Of a DNA stretch of 64,000 nt, positions 10,600-21,496 are shown piece after piece. The translations under genes were made by a program, and so were the position numbers. Numbering within the stretch: position 1 is the first letter of the stretch; each line of letters starts with the position of its first letter. This stretch comes from Prorocentrum cordatum (Eukaryota; Sar; Dinophyceae; Prorocentrales; Prorocentraceae), in assembly GCA_963575745.1 (NCBI GenBank), contig CAUYUJ010021059.1, positions 457,584 to 521,583 on the forward strand. The letters run 5' to 3'. Below the pieces are notes generated by a model. It ran no database searches and was not told the origin of the DNA. It saw nothing but the letters and a program-made list of their open reading frames with translations.

Positions 10600-13130
10600 C
10601 GTTATCGAAGACGCCTACGGCGAATCACCGCCGCCCCCTGCCTTTTTGGAAGCGCCTGCGTGGCCGAAAGTTGGGTTTGAGCTTGGCCAAGCTATCGGGC
10701 CACGCGTTCCACGAGTGGGTTTAGAAAGCTTTCGGGGAACACGGAGTCGGGCGAGCTATCGGACCAGGTGGTTTCCGAACTTTCGGGTTTCCTGGAGGAC
10801 GTTTTGAAGGGCTCTTGGGCAGTCTTGGAGGCCTCTGGCGGGCCGTTCGGGCAGTCTAAGGCTATCTTCAGGCCATCTGGGGCCGTCTTGGGTGCATCTT
10901 GGGGTCATATTCGCCGTCTTCGAGGCCTTCTTGGCCGTCTTGGAGGCATCTTGGAGGCCGTCTTGTCCGTCTTGGATGCCATCTTGGGCGTCTTGGGAGC
11001 CTTGTGGGCCGTCTTGGGATCTTGTTGGGGCTCTCTTAGGGGCCTCTTGGGCCGTCATGGGGCCATCTTGGAGGCCTCTTGGGCGCTCTTGGGACGATGT
11101 TGGGAGCCTCTTGGGCCGTCTTGGGCTGTCGGAGAGCTGATAAGAAGGAAATGCAACAATCCGTCAAACACCTAAGGAATATACATGATATTTGCCCTTT
11201 CGGGCCTTCCTGGAGGACGTCTTGGAGGCCTCTTGGGGGCCTCTTGGCCAGCCGCAGGCCATCCTGGAGCCATCTTGGGCCGTCTTGGAGGCCTCTTGGA
11301 CGAACTTGAAGGCATTTTGGACTCTCTCGGGCCGTCTTGGAAGCCATGGAGACTTGGACGCCATCTTGGAGGCCATCTTGGGCCAACGTGACCATCTTAG
11401 AGGCCATCTTGCGCCATCTTGGACATTTTGTTGCGGGCGTTGAGGTGGTTGCGGGGCCTTTCCGGGACCCCGGCGGGATCAGCCGAAGCCCCAGGGGAGT
11501 TCTTGTGGAAAAGAACCACAACCAAAATCGAATGGATCTAGCACGCCGGGCACCCCTGTGGCAAGCCAACAGGGGGCGGCGGATCGAAGACGCCTACGGC
11601 GAATCACCGCCGCCCCCTGCCTTTTTGGAAGCGCCTATGTGGCCGAACGTTGAGGCCAGACCTGCCAAGCTATCGGACCATGTGTTCCCCGAATCGGTTT
11701 GGAAAGCCTTCGGGGAACACATTAGCATCTTGAAGGTCATCTTGGCCGTCTGGAGGCCATTTTGACCCTTTCGGGCCTTCTTGGAGAACGTCCTGGAGGA
11801 CTCTTGGGCCGTCTTGGAGGCCATCTTGAGCGTCTTGGAGGCCTCTTGGGCCGTCTTGGGGGCCTCTTGGGGCCGTCTTGGGCCTCGTGGGCGATCTTTG
11901 GGGGCACTTGGGCCGTCTCGGGCTGTCGAAAGGCCGAAAAACAACAATTGCCACAATCCTTCAAAAAACTCAGAGGAAATCATTTCGGGCATTCCTGGAG
12001 GCCTTCTTGGAGGCCTCTTGGGCCGTCTTGGGCCATCTTAGGGCCATCTTCGGCCGTCTTGGTGGGCTCCTGGCCCGTCTAACGCCGTCGGAAGCCGTTT
12101 GGGGGGCCTCTCTGGGCCGACTTGAGGCCCTCTTGGAATGCTCCAGGGCCGTCTTGGAGGCCATCTTAGGCGTCTGAAAGGCCTCCTGGGCCCTCTTGGG
12201 GCCGTCTTGGGGGCCTCTTGGGCCGTTCTGGGGCCATCTTGAAGGCCTCTTGGGTGATCTCTCGGGGCTCTTGGGCCGTCTCGGGCCGTCGGAAGGCCGC
12301 AAAGAAGCAAATGTCAAAATCCTTCAAAAGCCTAAGGACAATCAAGGTGTTCGGCCTTTTCTTGCCTTCCTGGAGGCCCTCTTGGAGGCCTCTTGGGCCG
12401 TCTTGGGCCAACTTCGAGCCAACGTCGGCCATCTTGGTGGGCTCCTGGCCCGTCTGGCGCCGTCGGAGGCCGTTTGGGGGGCCTCTCTGGGCCGACTTGG
12501 GGCCCCCTTGGGGTACTCCAGGCCCGTCTTAGAAGCCATCTTGGGCGTCTTGGAGGCCGCTTGGGTCGTCTTTGTGCCCTCTTGGGGCTGTCTTGGGGGC
12601 CTTTTGGGCAGTCCTGAGGCCATCTTGGAGGCCTCTTGGGCGCTCTGGGGGCGATCTTGGGGGCCTCTTGGGCCGCCTTGGGTCGTCGGAAAGCAGAAAA
12701 GGAGAAAATACGAACATCATTTAAGAACCTAAGAAAATCAATGATTTTAGCCTCGTCGGGCCATCCTAGAGGACCTTTCGGAGGCCTCTTGGGCCGTCTT
12801 GGAGGCCTCTTGGGCACCTCATGGGCCGTCTTGGGCCGTCTTGGAGGTTTCTTCGGCGGACTTGGAGGCATCTCCTCCTCTCTTGGGCCGTCTTGGAGGC
12901 CATCTTGGACCACCTTGGAGGCCATCTTGTGCCAACATGGCCATCTTGGAGGCCATCTTGAGCCGTCTTGGAGGATTGTTTGCGGGATTGAGGTCCCAGA
13001 GGTCATTCCCGGCACCCAGGCGGGACGGGCCGAAGCCCCAGGGGAGTCCTTTTGGAAAGGAACCACAGCCAAACCCGAAATCGTCTAGCACCCCAGGCAC
13101 CCCTGTGATGATTCAACAGGGGGCGGCGGA
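10600..13130 (+). repeat. Family B composite repeats, units 1 and 2
   Basis: Long stretches of a degenerate TCTTGGAGGCCTCTTGGGCC-type short repeat (about 15/30-bp periodicity), punctuated by conserved modules. A head module (GATCGAAGACGCCTACGGCG to a TTCGGGGAACA end) is at 10605-10742 and 11580-11722. A middle module (TCGGAAGGC...AAAATCCTTCAAA...CCTAAG) is near 11120, 11925, 12285 and 12685. A tail module (GGCGGGA, GCCGAAGCCCCAGGGGAG, TCTAGCACGCC, GGCACCCCTGTG) is at 11465-11580 and 13015-13130. The tail of one unit runs straight into the head of the next. Confidence 0.85.
11572..11617. repeat. Inverted repeat at the family B unit junction
   Basis: GGGGGCGGCGG (11572-11582) is the exact reverse complement of CCGCCGCCCCC (11607-11617), around a 24-nt loop. 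A near-identical hairpin sits at about 13117-13163 and the left half recurs at about 15346-15356. It marks the tail/head junction of family B units. Confidence 0.8.
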
Positions 13131-13515
13131 TCGAAGATGCCTACGGCGAATCACCGCCGCCCCTTGTCTTTTTGGAAGCGCCTCTGTGGCCGACAGCTGG
13201 GCCAGAGCTTGGCCAAGCTATCGGGCCAGTTGTTCCCCGAGTCGGTTTGGAAAGACTTCGGGGAACGCCTGGGGGAGCAAGAAGAGGAGGAGGGGGAGGA
13301 TGCGGAAAAAAGAGGAGGAGGAGGAGGAGGAGGAGAAGGAGGAGGAGGGGGAGGAGGATGAGGCCTATTGGGCGCCTCTTGGGGCACTCTTGGGGCCTCC
13401 TGGGAGCTTCCTGGTGGCCTCATGGAGGGTTTGGGGGGCCTTTGGGGGCTTCTTGGGGGCCTCTTTGGCCGTCTTCGGGCGTTCCTGGCTTGTCTGACGC
13501 TGTCGGTGAACACAG
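13130..13515 (+). repeat. Family B head module, GGA tract and short B body
   Basis: A third family B head (13130-13268) followed by a GGA/GAAGAGG purine tract (13275-13360) and a short body that runs up to the acceptor of the zinc-binding exon. Confidence 0.75.
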
Positions 13516-13684
13516 ATTATTCGACACGTGCAACGCGTGCCAGTTCCCATGGTGCACGAAATGCGGTAAGAAGAGAATACAACGCTGGGTACCACCCCCG
13601 CTGACGAAGAACCCCTTAGGCTTGTGCGAGAAGTGCGACACGAAAGAGGCAAAGGAGGAAACGCATGGGAAGGCGAAGAAGTGA
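13516..13684 (+). CDS. Terminal exon of an unidentified zinc-binding protein
   Basis: The frame reads LFDTCNACQFPWCTKCGKKR, a basic/proline linker, LCEKCDTKEAKEE and a lysine-rich end before TGA at 13682-13684. The spacing C-x2-C-x4-C-x2-C followed by C-x2-C suggests one or two zinc-binding knuckles; no named family was recognised. A plausible acceptor, GTGAACACAG, ends at 13515, directly after family B DNA, so earlier exons would lie upstream, perhaps beyond the 2.9 kb of repeats. The frame upstream of the acceptor is open only because it runs through repeat DNA. It is called real because of the regular cysteine spacing, the charged C-terminus and the clear change in composition from its flanks. 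The rest of the gene was not found. Confidence 0.55.
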
Positions 13685-13719
13685 CCGCGTGCAGGTCGCC
13701 GCGGGAAGAGCCCATGGCA

Positions 13720-14120
13720 GGGTTGCGCATGAATGAGGCATCCGTGCAGGACCACGCACAACGTGAACGGCTGATGAGAAGTCGCTCGGGCATTGGAGCG
13801 TGGTGCACCAGTGAGGCATCCTTGCAGGGCCATGCCCAGCGTGAACACCTCACCAGATTTCGATGGTAACTGTTTCAGGCGCGCCAGCCTTCGGATTCCT
13901 GCTGAAACTGCTCTTGAACTGACTTGATTAAAGTATGCGATGAAAACATATGCACGGCAATAGGGAGTGTGTCGTGGAACATATTGTGCGAGTGTCGTGG
14001 AACATATTGGGCAAACGACCACGGCCATGCCCAATCCTGATTCATCTTCGCCATCTGCTCTGTGCGCGTTAGTCCAGGGGAGACGAGGGGACAAGGAGGA
14101 TGAGGGGGGGAGGAGAACAT
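13720..14120. other. Single-copy DNA with two short direct repeats
   Basis: A GAGGCATCC-TGCAGG--CCA segment occurs at 13735 and 13813, 78 bp apart. A GTGTCGTGGAACATATTG segment is duplicated at about 13967 and 13990. No gene was recognised in 13685-14120. Confidence 0.5.
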
Positions 14121-15360
14121 GAGAATGAACAATAGGAGTCTGAGGTCGCGATTCGCCCTTGTGGGAGCGCCAATGCGGTCGACAGGTGGGCCAAAGCTTG
14201 GCCAAGCTAGCGGATCATGTGTTCCCCGAGTCGGTTTGGAAAGCCTTCGGGAAACATTTCGGGGGAAAGAGGAACAGGAGGAGAAGGAGGAACAAATATA
14301 AGGATGGAGTATGCCTCTTCGGAGCCTCTTGAGGTACTCTTGGGCTCGATTGAGCCATCTTGGAGCCGTCTTGGAGGCCATGTTGGAACTATCTTGGGCT
14401 CTCGTAGAGCCTCTTGAGGGCCTCTTGGGGCCCTTTGGGGGCTTCTCGGGGGCCTCTTTGGCCGTGTTAGGGCGTTCCTGACCCGTCTGACGCCGTCGGG
14501 GGCCGTGTTGGGGGCTTCTCTGAACCGACTTGGGGCCCTCTTGGGGCGCTTCGGGGCCGTCTTGGAGACCATCTTGGGCGTCTTGGAGGCCTCTTGGGCC
14601 GTCTTGGGGCCCTCTTCGGGCCATCTTGGAGGCCTCTTGGGCCGTCATGGGGCGCTTTGGGAGGCCTCTTGGCGCACGTTGGGGGCTTTTCGGGGGCCTC
14701 TTTGGCCGTGTTAGGGCGTTCCTGACCCGTCTGACGCCGTCGGGGGCCGTGTTGGGGGCTTCTCTTAACCGACTTGGGGCCCTCTTGGGACGCTTCGGGG
14801 CCGTCTTGGAGACCATCTTGGGTGTCTTGGGGGCCTCTTGGGCCGTCTTGGGGCCCTCTTCGGGCCGTCTTGGAGGCCTCTTGGGCCGTCATGGGGCGTT
14901 CTTGGAGGCCTCTTGGGCGATCTTGGGATTTGGGGGGCTTCTTGTGCCGTCTTCAGCCGTCGGAATCCCGAAAAGACGCGAATGACAAAATCCTTCAAAC
15001 AGGCAAATCAATGATTTTGGCCTCTTCGGGCCCTCCTGGAGGAGCTCTTGGAGCGTCTGGGAAGCCTCTTGGGGGCCTCTTGGGCCGTCTCAGGCAATCT
15101 TGAGGCTATCTTAGGCCGTCTTGGGTGCATCTTGGGCCGTCTTGGAGGCATATTGGGGCCACCTTAGCCGTCTTGGAAGCCATCTTGGGCCATCTTGGGA
15201 CCGTCTGGGCAGGAAAACCGATTGCAACCGGGTCTTCCGGGTGGCCGGCGGGACGCGCCGGAGCCCCAGGGGGAGTTCTTTTGGAATAGAACCAAAACCA
15301 AAACCGAAATCATCTAGCACGCCAGGCACACCTGTGATGAATCAACAGGGGGCGGCGGAT
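14120..15360 (+). repeat. Family B composite repeat, unit 3
   Basis: A head-like segment with TTGGCCAAGCTAGCGGATCA and CCCCGAGTCGGTTTGGAAAG at 14195-14250, body repeats to 14950, a middle module at 14955-15015, more body, and a tail module at 15240-15360. Within the body a ~250-bp segment (about 14455-14700) is repeated at 14700-14930. Confidence 0.82.
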
Positions 15361-15560
15361 CCTAGTGGTCTTCGACCCATCCCGCCACCGTGCCGCGGTT
15401 GTGGGCCTGAGGCCTCTTGCATATGTGTTGGGGTGTGTTGGGGAGCTTTTCGGAGGCCTCTTGGAAGCAGTTTGGGTGCCTCTTGGGGCCTCGTGGGGTA
15501 TCTTTTGGGCTTCTTGGAGGCCTCATGGGCGAGCGTCTTGGGCACCTCTTGGGGCCTCTT
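15360..15560 (+). repeat. Diverged family B body
   Basis: GAGGCCTCTTGGAAGC- and TTGGGGCCTC-type words continue from the family B tail to the start of the 42-bp array. No gene was seen. Confidence 0.55.
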
Positions 15561-15564
15561 ATAG

Positions 15565-15985
15565 GAGATCGTGGCCTCGGGGGCGCGAATGCGGCGCGAT
15601 TTGCGGGGGATCGTGGCTTCGGGGGCGCGAACGTGGCGTAATTTACACAGGAACGCGGCTTCGGGGGCGCGAAGGTGGTGTAATTTACAGGAGATCGTGG
15701 CCCCGGGGGCGCGAATGTGATGGAATTTCCAAGAAATCGCAGCCTCGGAGGCGCGACTTCGGCGCAATTTCAAAGGGATCAAGGCCCCAGAGGCGAGAAT
15801 TTGGCGCAATTTACGGGGGATGATGGCCTCAGGAGCGCGAGCATGGTGCAGTTTATAAAGGATCGTTTCGGGGACGCGAATGCAGCGCAATTTACTAGGG
15901 ATCTCGGCCTCGGGTGCGCGAACACAGTGTAATTTACCCGGGGTTATTGCGTCGGGAGCGCGAATCTCATGTATTTTTACATGTC
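15565..15985. repeat. 42-bp tandem repeat (about ten copies)
   Basis: Copies of GCCTCGGGGGCGCGAA followed by a GCG(C/T)AATTTAC segment recur about every 42 bp (for example 15577 and 15619). Because 42 is a multiple of three, the minus strand (15989 down to about 15570) keeps an open frame of roughly ten 14-residue units of the form RAPEAxIPxKLRxI. No start context, domain or family was recognised, so it is recorded as a repeat. Confidence 0.85.
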
Positions 15986-16192
15986 CCACGGTCCCCTAGA
16001 AATTCAGATCACGCGATTCGGGGACGCTAGCCAGGATGGTTTCCGGCTCCCCCCCCCCGCGCGGACAGTAACGGTGTACAGTAAGAAACAGAAAGCATTA
16101 TTGTAACATCGGAAACTGGAAACTAGAACTGGTGCAGGGGGCAGCGAACCTAAGCCTCGCAGCCTGATGGCCCCGCAAGGGGGCTGGCGGGT

Positions 16193-16345
16193 ATGAGCAA
16201 CGCCGCCGCTGACGGCACAGTTGTTTCCGATGCGACTGTTTCAGCAGTGCGTTCGGAACGTAAACTCGTGATGATCGTCCTGGAGGGATCCACCCTGTAC
16301 TGGCTGAGTCGCACGCCCCGCAGCGACCTCAGTAGCCGCTGGGGG
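16193..16345 (+). CDS. Possible exon, unidentified
   Basis: An open frame from an ATG at 16193 reads MSNAAADGTVVSDATVSAVR and continues through LVMIVLEGSTLYWLSRTPRS before a low-complexity extension. Its residue mix is more protein-like than the surrounding frames, but the opposite strand is also open here and no splice sites or homologous family were identified. Low-confidence candidate only. Confidence 0.22.
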
Positions 16346-16349
16346 GGGA

Positions 16350-17540
16350 GAGGGCGCGCTCTTCCTGGACAGCGTCCCTTCCGAATTCGGTACACCCTGT
16401 GGGCTCACGCCCTGTTTCTCAGCTGGCGATGGTCCTCAGTGCCGTGTTATCCGCACACATTACAGGACGGTGGACGGACACGTTCACCCCGCCACTCCGC
16501 CCTCCTCTCCCCCAGCCCTCCCTCCCAGAGCTCACCCCTCCTGCCCTCGTCCTCCCCGTCATGCTTCCTCTCCTCCCCCGGCCCTGCCTCATTGCCTCAC
16601 GACCTAGCGTAACATAGCACCATACCGTTTTGTCCTCACCCCCGATGCTGCTCCTTTTTGTCGGCGGCAGGGAGGGGGCGCGAATGGACAAAAACCCGAT
16701 GTTCCTGCGACCCGAGGCTCTGTCCATACCATCCTCCCTAGCCCTTCGGAGAGTTGGAGCAGGAGCAGAGGCTTGGAACAATCGTCGATCGTTCAAAGCT
16801 GACCACCAGTCCCAACCTGTGCGACGCGGCGATGGACGACGCGGGCTTGTCTGTAACACACCCGCGTGTGCTGCGCGATCTGGAGTAGTCGGAGCCCACG
16901 CGGTAGGCAGTGGTCCTGACATGGCGTCGAGACTCTTAAGAGCCGTGCCAAATCGATCCTTGTGTCGTCAATGGGCGACAACAGCTCAGAGGACATCTGC
17001 TACCATCAGCACGTCATTCTTTACAGCTGCCGTTGAAAACAGGCAAGGGTCAGCATACGTTTGCGCATGGTCTTCAGAGAAGCACCTATCAGCATGCAGC
17101 TCCATGAGCCATGACTCCGGAACAGCTAGGATCCATGTCATGGGCGATGGACAGAATGGATCCCAGTGGGATCCGTCCACAATGCAGAGAAAGGCGTCCG
17201 CTACCCGTTACCTTCAGCAGCATGCACGCGTTCATGACCGCTCAGGGGCCATCTCCAGCGCGAGATTTTCTGACGGTCGCTAGGGTGCGCTCACTGCCCA
17301 CACAGATCGAGAACTTGGCCGTTACCTTCAGCACACAGTACTGCGAGCCAGGACGATCGGAGCGCTCGGAGTCGACGGAGGCGTGGTTAGACTACCTTCG
17401 GACAGGCTGACACCATTGCATTGAAGAGAGAGAGCTCGAAGGGCGATTGCGGCTTGCGTGTTGACCCTGGATATCATGAAGTTTAGTCCTGACATTCGCC
17501 TTCATCCTAGAGATTAAGGTGCTCAAGATGGTTCCACTCC
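16350..17540. other. Unrecognised single-copy DNA
   Basis: Moderate-GC sequence with the longest plus frame at 16630-17283 and minus frames overlapping it. Neither strand shows a recognised domain. GCTGAAGGTAACGG-type sequence occurs twice on the minus strand (about 17210 and 17325), 110 bp apart. No function is assigned. Confidence 0.35.
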
Positions 17541-17639
17541 AGAGTTGGGGTGTGTCATTCACAATCGTCATCGTGGTCCCGATCTGGAGACGAGGCTTCT
17601 CGTGACCATGTCGAGATGATCCTTACTGGTAGCTCGAAC

Positions 17640-18130
17640 GGTCGCCGAGGAGGCACAAGAGGAGGACGAGGGAGAGAACGAGGAGGAGGATGCAGTCTTG
17701 GGAGGAGGCAGGTGGAGGAAAAGGGAGGTGGGTGGTCTGAGGAGGAGGAGAGAGGAGGATGAGCAGAACCTGTAGCAGCAGCTTGATCGGGATGAGAGGG
17801 AGGAGGAGGATTAGGAGGATGAGATGGCGGAGGAGGAGGAGGGGGGAAGGAGGAGGAGGAGGAGGAGGAGGAGGAGAAGGGGAAGGAGGAACATGACAAG
17901 ATGGAGGACGAGGCTAATGAAGAGCAAGATGAGCGGGATAGGGATAGCTGCATTGTTAGTTCCAATCAGAGCATGAGGGGCAGGACTGAAGAGCGGACAG
18001 TCAGAGGGAGGAGTGGGGAACATGAGGATGAGGAGGAAGGGGAATAACCAGAGGGGAGGGGGAAGGACCCGGGGAAGGAGGGGGGTGGGGGGGAAGGAGT
18101 TGCGCGAGGAGGAGCAGGAGATGGAGCAGC
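17640..18130. repeat. GGA-rich purine tract
   Basis: Imperfect GAGGAGGA/GGGAGGA repeats on the plus strand with only brief interruptions. The serine/proline- or glutamate/arginine-rich frames across it are composition artefacts. Confidence 0.85.
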
Positions 18131-18299
18131 AAACGGAGGAGCAGGGAGGATCCAGGAAGGGGAGGGCGAGGAGGGTACCGGCCCGCAGCGCATCCTCGGC
18201 GTGGTGCGGCCGAACGCGATGAGCGGCAGCTCCAGCGCCCCTGCGGTTCCGTGCCCGCCTCCCAAGGCCCCTCGAGCTGGGGAAGCGTTCCTTCGCTTC

Positions 18300-18418
18300 C
18301 CCCCCCGCCCCTTCCTCCCCCCGCCTGCTCCCCCCCTCCTCCCCCGCCTTCCCCCCTCTCCCCCTCCCTCCCTCCTTCCTTCCGCCCCTCTCCGACGGGT
18401 CCCTTTCCCTCTCTCCCC

Positions 18419-18449
<31 letters not shown>

Positions 18450-18650
18450 AGAGAGAGAGAGAGGTAGGGAGATAGATAGGTCGATCGATCGATACATATA
18501 TATATATATATATACATACATACATACATCTATATATATATATATATATATAGATAGATAGAGAGGGAGACAACAAACATAACAAAACGAGTGAAAGAGA
18601 GAGAGGGAGAGAAAGAGATAGAAAGAGAGAGAGAGAGAGAGCGCGAGATA
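18300..18650. repeat. Compound microsatellite: CCT, GA, GATA, TA, GA
   Basis: C/T-rich tract to 18415, (GA)n at 18420-18465, GATA/GATC words, (TA)n at about 18496-18512 and 18533-18552, then (GA)n to about 18645. The change from polypurine to alternating TA would favour non-B DNA. Confidence 0.9.
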
Positions 18651-18839
18651 GACAGAGTGCTGGCAAGAAGCGCGCGTACGCACCCCAAACCCTCAACCAG
18701 ATTGTTGGGGGTGGGATGCTCCTGTGCGCGCTCACGATGCTCGTGTCCCAAATCACCCTAACCTGTCTCGGCTGCACCCGAGGGTCGGCTCTCTCGTCGC
18801 CTCCACCCCCACGCCGCCCCCTAAAAACGGGTGAAGACA

Positions 18840-19360
18840 GCACGCGTCGTATCCCGGCGGATGTCTCGCTGAGCGACTGCGTCCGTCGGGGTCTCGCTGC
18901 GCGCTTGAATCTCGCACGGTGCGCGATTGAAGATTTAGCGCGCGTTACGCCTTGCGCGGTGGCGCTGTTGCGTTACTTCGGAAGCAGTATGCGTTTTTCG
19001 CAATGGGGTCGGCGCGCGGCTTCACGCAGATGCCTCGCGCGCCTGGGCGGCGCTCGCGCGTACGGCGGGTGATTGGCGCGCGATCGGGTAGCGCTCGCGC
19101 GCGCAGGCTGCGACTCGCGCGTCGCATCGGCGATCGCCTAGGAACGCGACGTCTCGCGCTAGGGTCGGCGCGCAGCGCCAGGCAGACCCCTCGCGAGACT
19201 GGGCAGCGCTCGAGCGCGCGGGAGACGACTCCCGCGTCGCGTCGGCGGCAGTCTCTAAACGCGGTGTCCGCGCGGTGGCCGGCGCGAAGCGCCAAGTAAT
19301 ATCTTTGCGCGCTTTGGCAGTGCTTGATCACGCGGGGGAGGAGTCCTCCGCGTCCGCGGC
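18840..19360. other. GCGC-rich block
   Basis: Dense GCGCG/TCGCGC words at irregular spacing (for example GCGCGATTGAAGATTTAGCG and GGTCGGCGCGCAGCG). It is CpG-saturated. No gene or tandem period could be fixed by eye. Confidence 0.5.
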
Positions 19361-19379
19361 TGCAGTGGATTAGCACCTC

Positions 19380-19740
19380 CCCTCCCTGGAGGCCAGAATG
19401 TTGGCCAAACCCTCAGTAATATCAGTGAGTTGTGCCTTCTCGCCGAGGTCTCTAAGCGTCCTGAATGCCTCGGGGTCCTCTTGGGGCCTCTTGTGTCTGC
19501 TAGGAGCCTATTGGGGGCATCTTGAAGGCCTCTTGGGGGCCTCTTGGCGTCTCGTGGACGCATCTTGGGACTTTTGGGGACCTCTTGGGAAACTCGGGGG
19601 TCATCATCGGGCCATTTCGGAGGTGATCGATCAAAGAAGGGGAGGTTCCAAATAGCATCCCCCCCAGGAGGCCAACATGTTGCCAAAGCCTTAGTACATC
19701 AATGATTTTGGCTTCCTCGCCGAAGCCATCTTGGACGCTC
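19380..19740 (+). repeat. Small family B copy between duplicated segments
   Basis: A GAGGCCAGAATGTTGGCCAA segment with CCCTCAGTAATATCA and a TTCTCGCCGAG end (19388-19445) recurs in diverged form at 19665-19730 (GAGGCCAACATGTTGCCAAA). The family B body (GGGGCCTCTTGTGTCTGC etc.) lies between them. Confidence 0.6.
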
Positions 19741-19855
19741 CATCCCGTCGCGAAGCACCCCCTCCAAACCCAGGGGGAGGGGGGTAGGGAAAGGGGTAAA
19801 TCTCTCCTCGAAGGGGAAGAGGGGGGGTTGGAAAAGGAAACGATCTAAACCACTC
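19735..19855 (+). repeat. Family B right-end module
   Basis: GCCATCTTGGACGCTC followed by a CCCAGGGGGAGGGGGGTAGG run. The same order occurs at about 36690-36780 and 51640-51720, always at the right end of family B DNA. Confidence 0.6.
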
Positions 19856-19856
19856 G

Positions 19857-20735
19857 CGCGTCTGCTCTGGCGTCGCCGCAGTTGCGTCGCATCTGCTGGC
19901 ATCCTGCTACGCGACCTCCGCGCTGGCCGGTGGTGGTGGGGGGGGTCTGTGCGAAACCTCTTAAGGGCTTTCTCTGGTTCCCTCCGGCCGCATCGGGATC
20001 CCTCGGGTGCCGAAGAACCGTCAGGTTCCCCCCTGGTGTCCATGATTCTTCCAGGCTCCACGCGTCTGCTCTGGCGGCGTCGCAGTTGCGTCGCGTCTGC
20101 TGGCATCTGGCTACGCGACCACCGCACAGGATGCTGGATGGGGTCTGCACGAAGCATTGGATGTGCTCTCTTGGATTCCTTCAGCGGATGCAGAAGAGCT
20201 GTCAGGTTTCCTCAAGACGTCCACGACTCTTGAATGTTCCACTCGGTTCTGCTAGCTGTATCGCATCTGCGTCGCGTCTGCTGGCATCCCGCTATGTCAC
20301 CCCCGCGCGGGCTGGAGGTGGGGTGGAGCCTGCATGAAACGATTGAGGGGCTTTCTCGGCTTCCCGCTTCCCTCAGGCCGCATCGAGATTCCAGGGGGGC
20401 CAGGGAACCTCCAGGTTTCTTCATGGAGTCCATGATTCTTCCAGGTTCCACGCAGTCTGTCTGGGGGCGGCGCAGCTGCGTCGCGTCAGCTGGCATCCCG
20501 CTACGCGACCCCCGCGCGGGTTGGTGGTGGGTGGCCGGGGGGGGGTCTGTACGAAAAGATAGAGGGGCTTTCTCGGGTTTCCTTAGGCCGCCTCAGGGTT
20601 CCTCGGGCGCCGAAAAACTGCAATCTTCTTTGATGGTGTCCATAATTCTTCCAGGTTTCACGCGGTTTGTCTGGCGGCGTCGCAGCTGCGTCGCGTCAGT
20701 TGGCATCCCGCTCTGCGACGACCGCGTGGGGTGGT
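19857..20735 (+). repeat. Tandem repeat of about 180-208 bp (five copies)
   Basis: Copies begin near 19860, 20066, 20245, 20452 and 20660 with GTCTGCTCTGGCGGCGTCGC-type sequence and GCGTCTGCTGGCATCC. Each also has a TTTCTC-GG/TTCCCTC-GGCCG middle and a CATGATTCTTCCAGG end. The last copy breaks off directly into a family A unit at about 20738. Confidence 0.85.
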
Positions 20736-20737
20736 GG

Positions 20738-20892
20738 CGTCACGCACTTGTCGGCACACCTCGCACACACTTCGTGGTTCCATAGGGAGCTCCACCGAAG
20801 GCCCCAAGGGCACCGTCCACACCTGGGCGTCACGCCCAGTTCGGCACAATTCTCTCACACGTGTCGTGGCCCCGCAGGGAGCTCCACCGAAG
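20738..20892 (+). repeat. Short family A fragment
   Basis: Two diverged A units in plus orientation (GTTCCATAGGGAGCTCCACC, GGCCCCGCAGGGAGCTCCAC) fused to the end of the 205-bp repeat. Confidence 0.8.
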
Positions 20893-20960
20893 ATGATATT
20901 CATAACCACGGTACTCACAATTGCATGTGTTTGGGTCTTTCGCTGGGATGATTCGACGGT
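20893..20960 (+). repeat. S-left module
   Basis: GATATTCATAACCACGGTAC, ACAATTGCATGTGTTTGGGT and CTTTCGCTGGGATGA match the S-left ends found after every family A array. Confidence 0.7.
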
Positions 20961-20979
20961 CTCTGGGATCCGACGTAGA

Positions 20980-21415
20980 AATGGCAGCATCTTTTGGAGA
21001 ATCGACCAGAGCCTTCGACCCCACCTTTCTGTTGCATGTTTCAAGCTGTATCGAACCGTGAGGCTCCCAGGGCCCGAGATTTGAAGAAACAGAAAGCAAA
21101 CGAATCAGATCAATGAGCATAACAAAGAATGATGAAGATGTCCGGACCCCTTTCCCCAGCTGGTGTTGCATCCCGAGTTGTTTTCGTCGGGTCCAGCGAG
21201 GGGTCCCAGAAGTTGTTGAAAACGACGAAGAAAAAACCGTCTTGATTTGTTGTGCAGTTTTTTGCTCAATACAGGGTCTCTGGAAGTCCCGCCCCGTTTT
21301 TTGGGGGCTCGGCTCTTCATCCTGAGCCGTTTCTTGACGGCACCGGGGGCCCAGCGAGGACCTCAGAGGCAGAACGTGACCTTCCGTCGCGATTTTTTTG
21401 CGACGCCAGCATGTT
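20980..21415. repeat. Family D fragments
   Basis: Contains GTTGCATGTTTCAAGC with CCCAGGGCCCGAGATTTGAA (21033-21083) and GAGCCGTTTCTTGACGGCAC with GGGGCCCAGCGAGGACCTCA (21320-21370). These words recur in family D copies at 24340, 24760, 42420 and 42600. Confidence 0.6.
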
Positions 21416-21496
21416 GCAGAGTCGGTTGCTAGGGTTGAGGGCTAATTCGGGGCGGGGATGGGTGCCTTAGGGCCTGCCTGGTGCACAACAGCACCA

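Noticed and set aside
10768-15103. Glutamine/proline- or tryptophan/leucine-rich frames over family B
   Set aside because: They mirror the TCTTGGAGGCC repeat in each phase and are broken wherever indels occur.
19857-20735. rDNA intergenic spacer or 5S cluster
   Set aside because: The ~205-bp period looked suggestive, but no 5S-like internal promoter or rRNA sequence was recognised.
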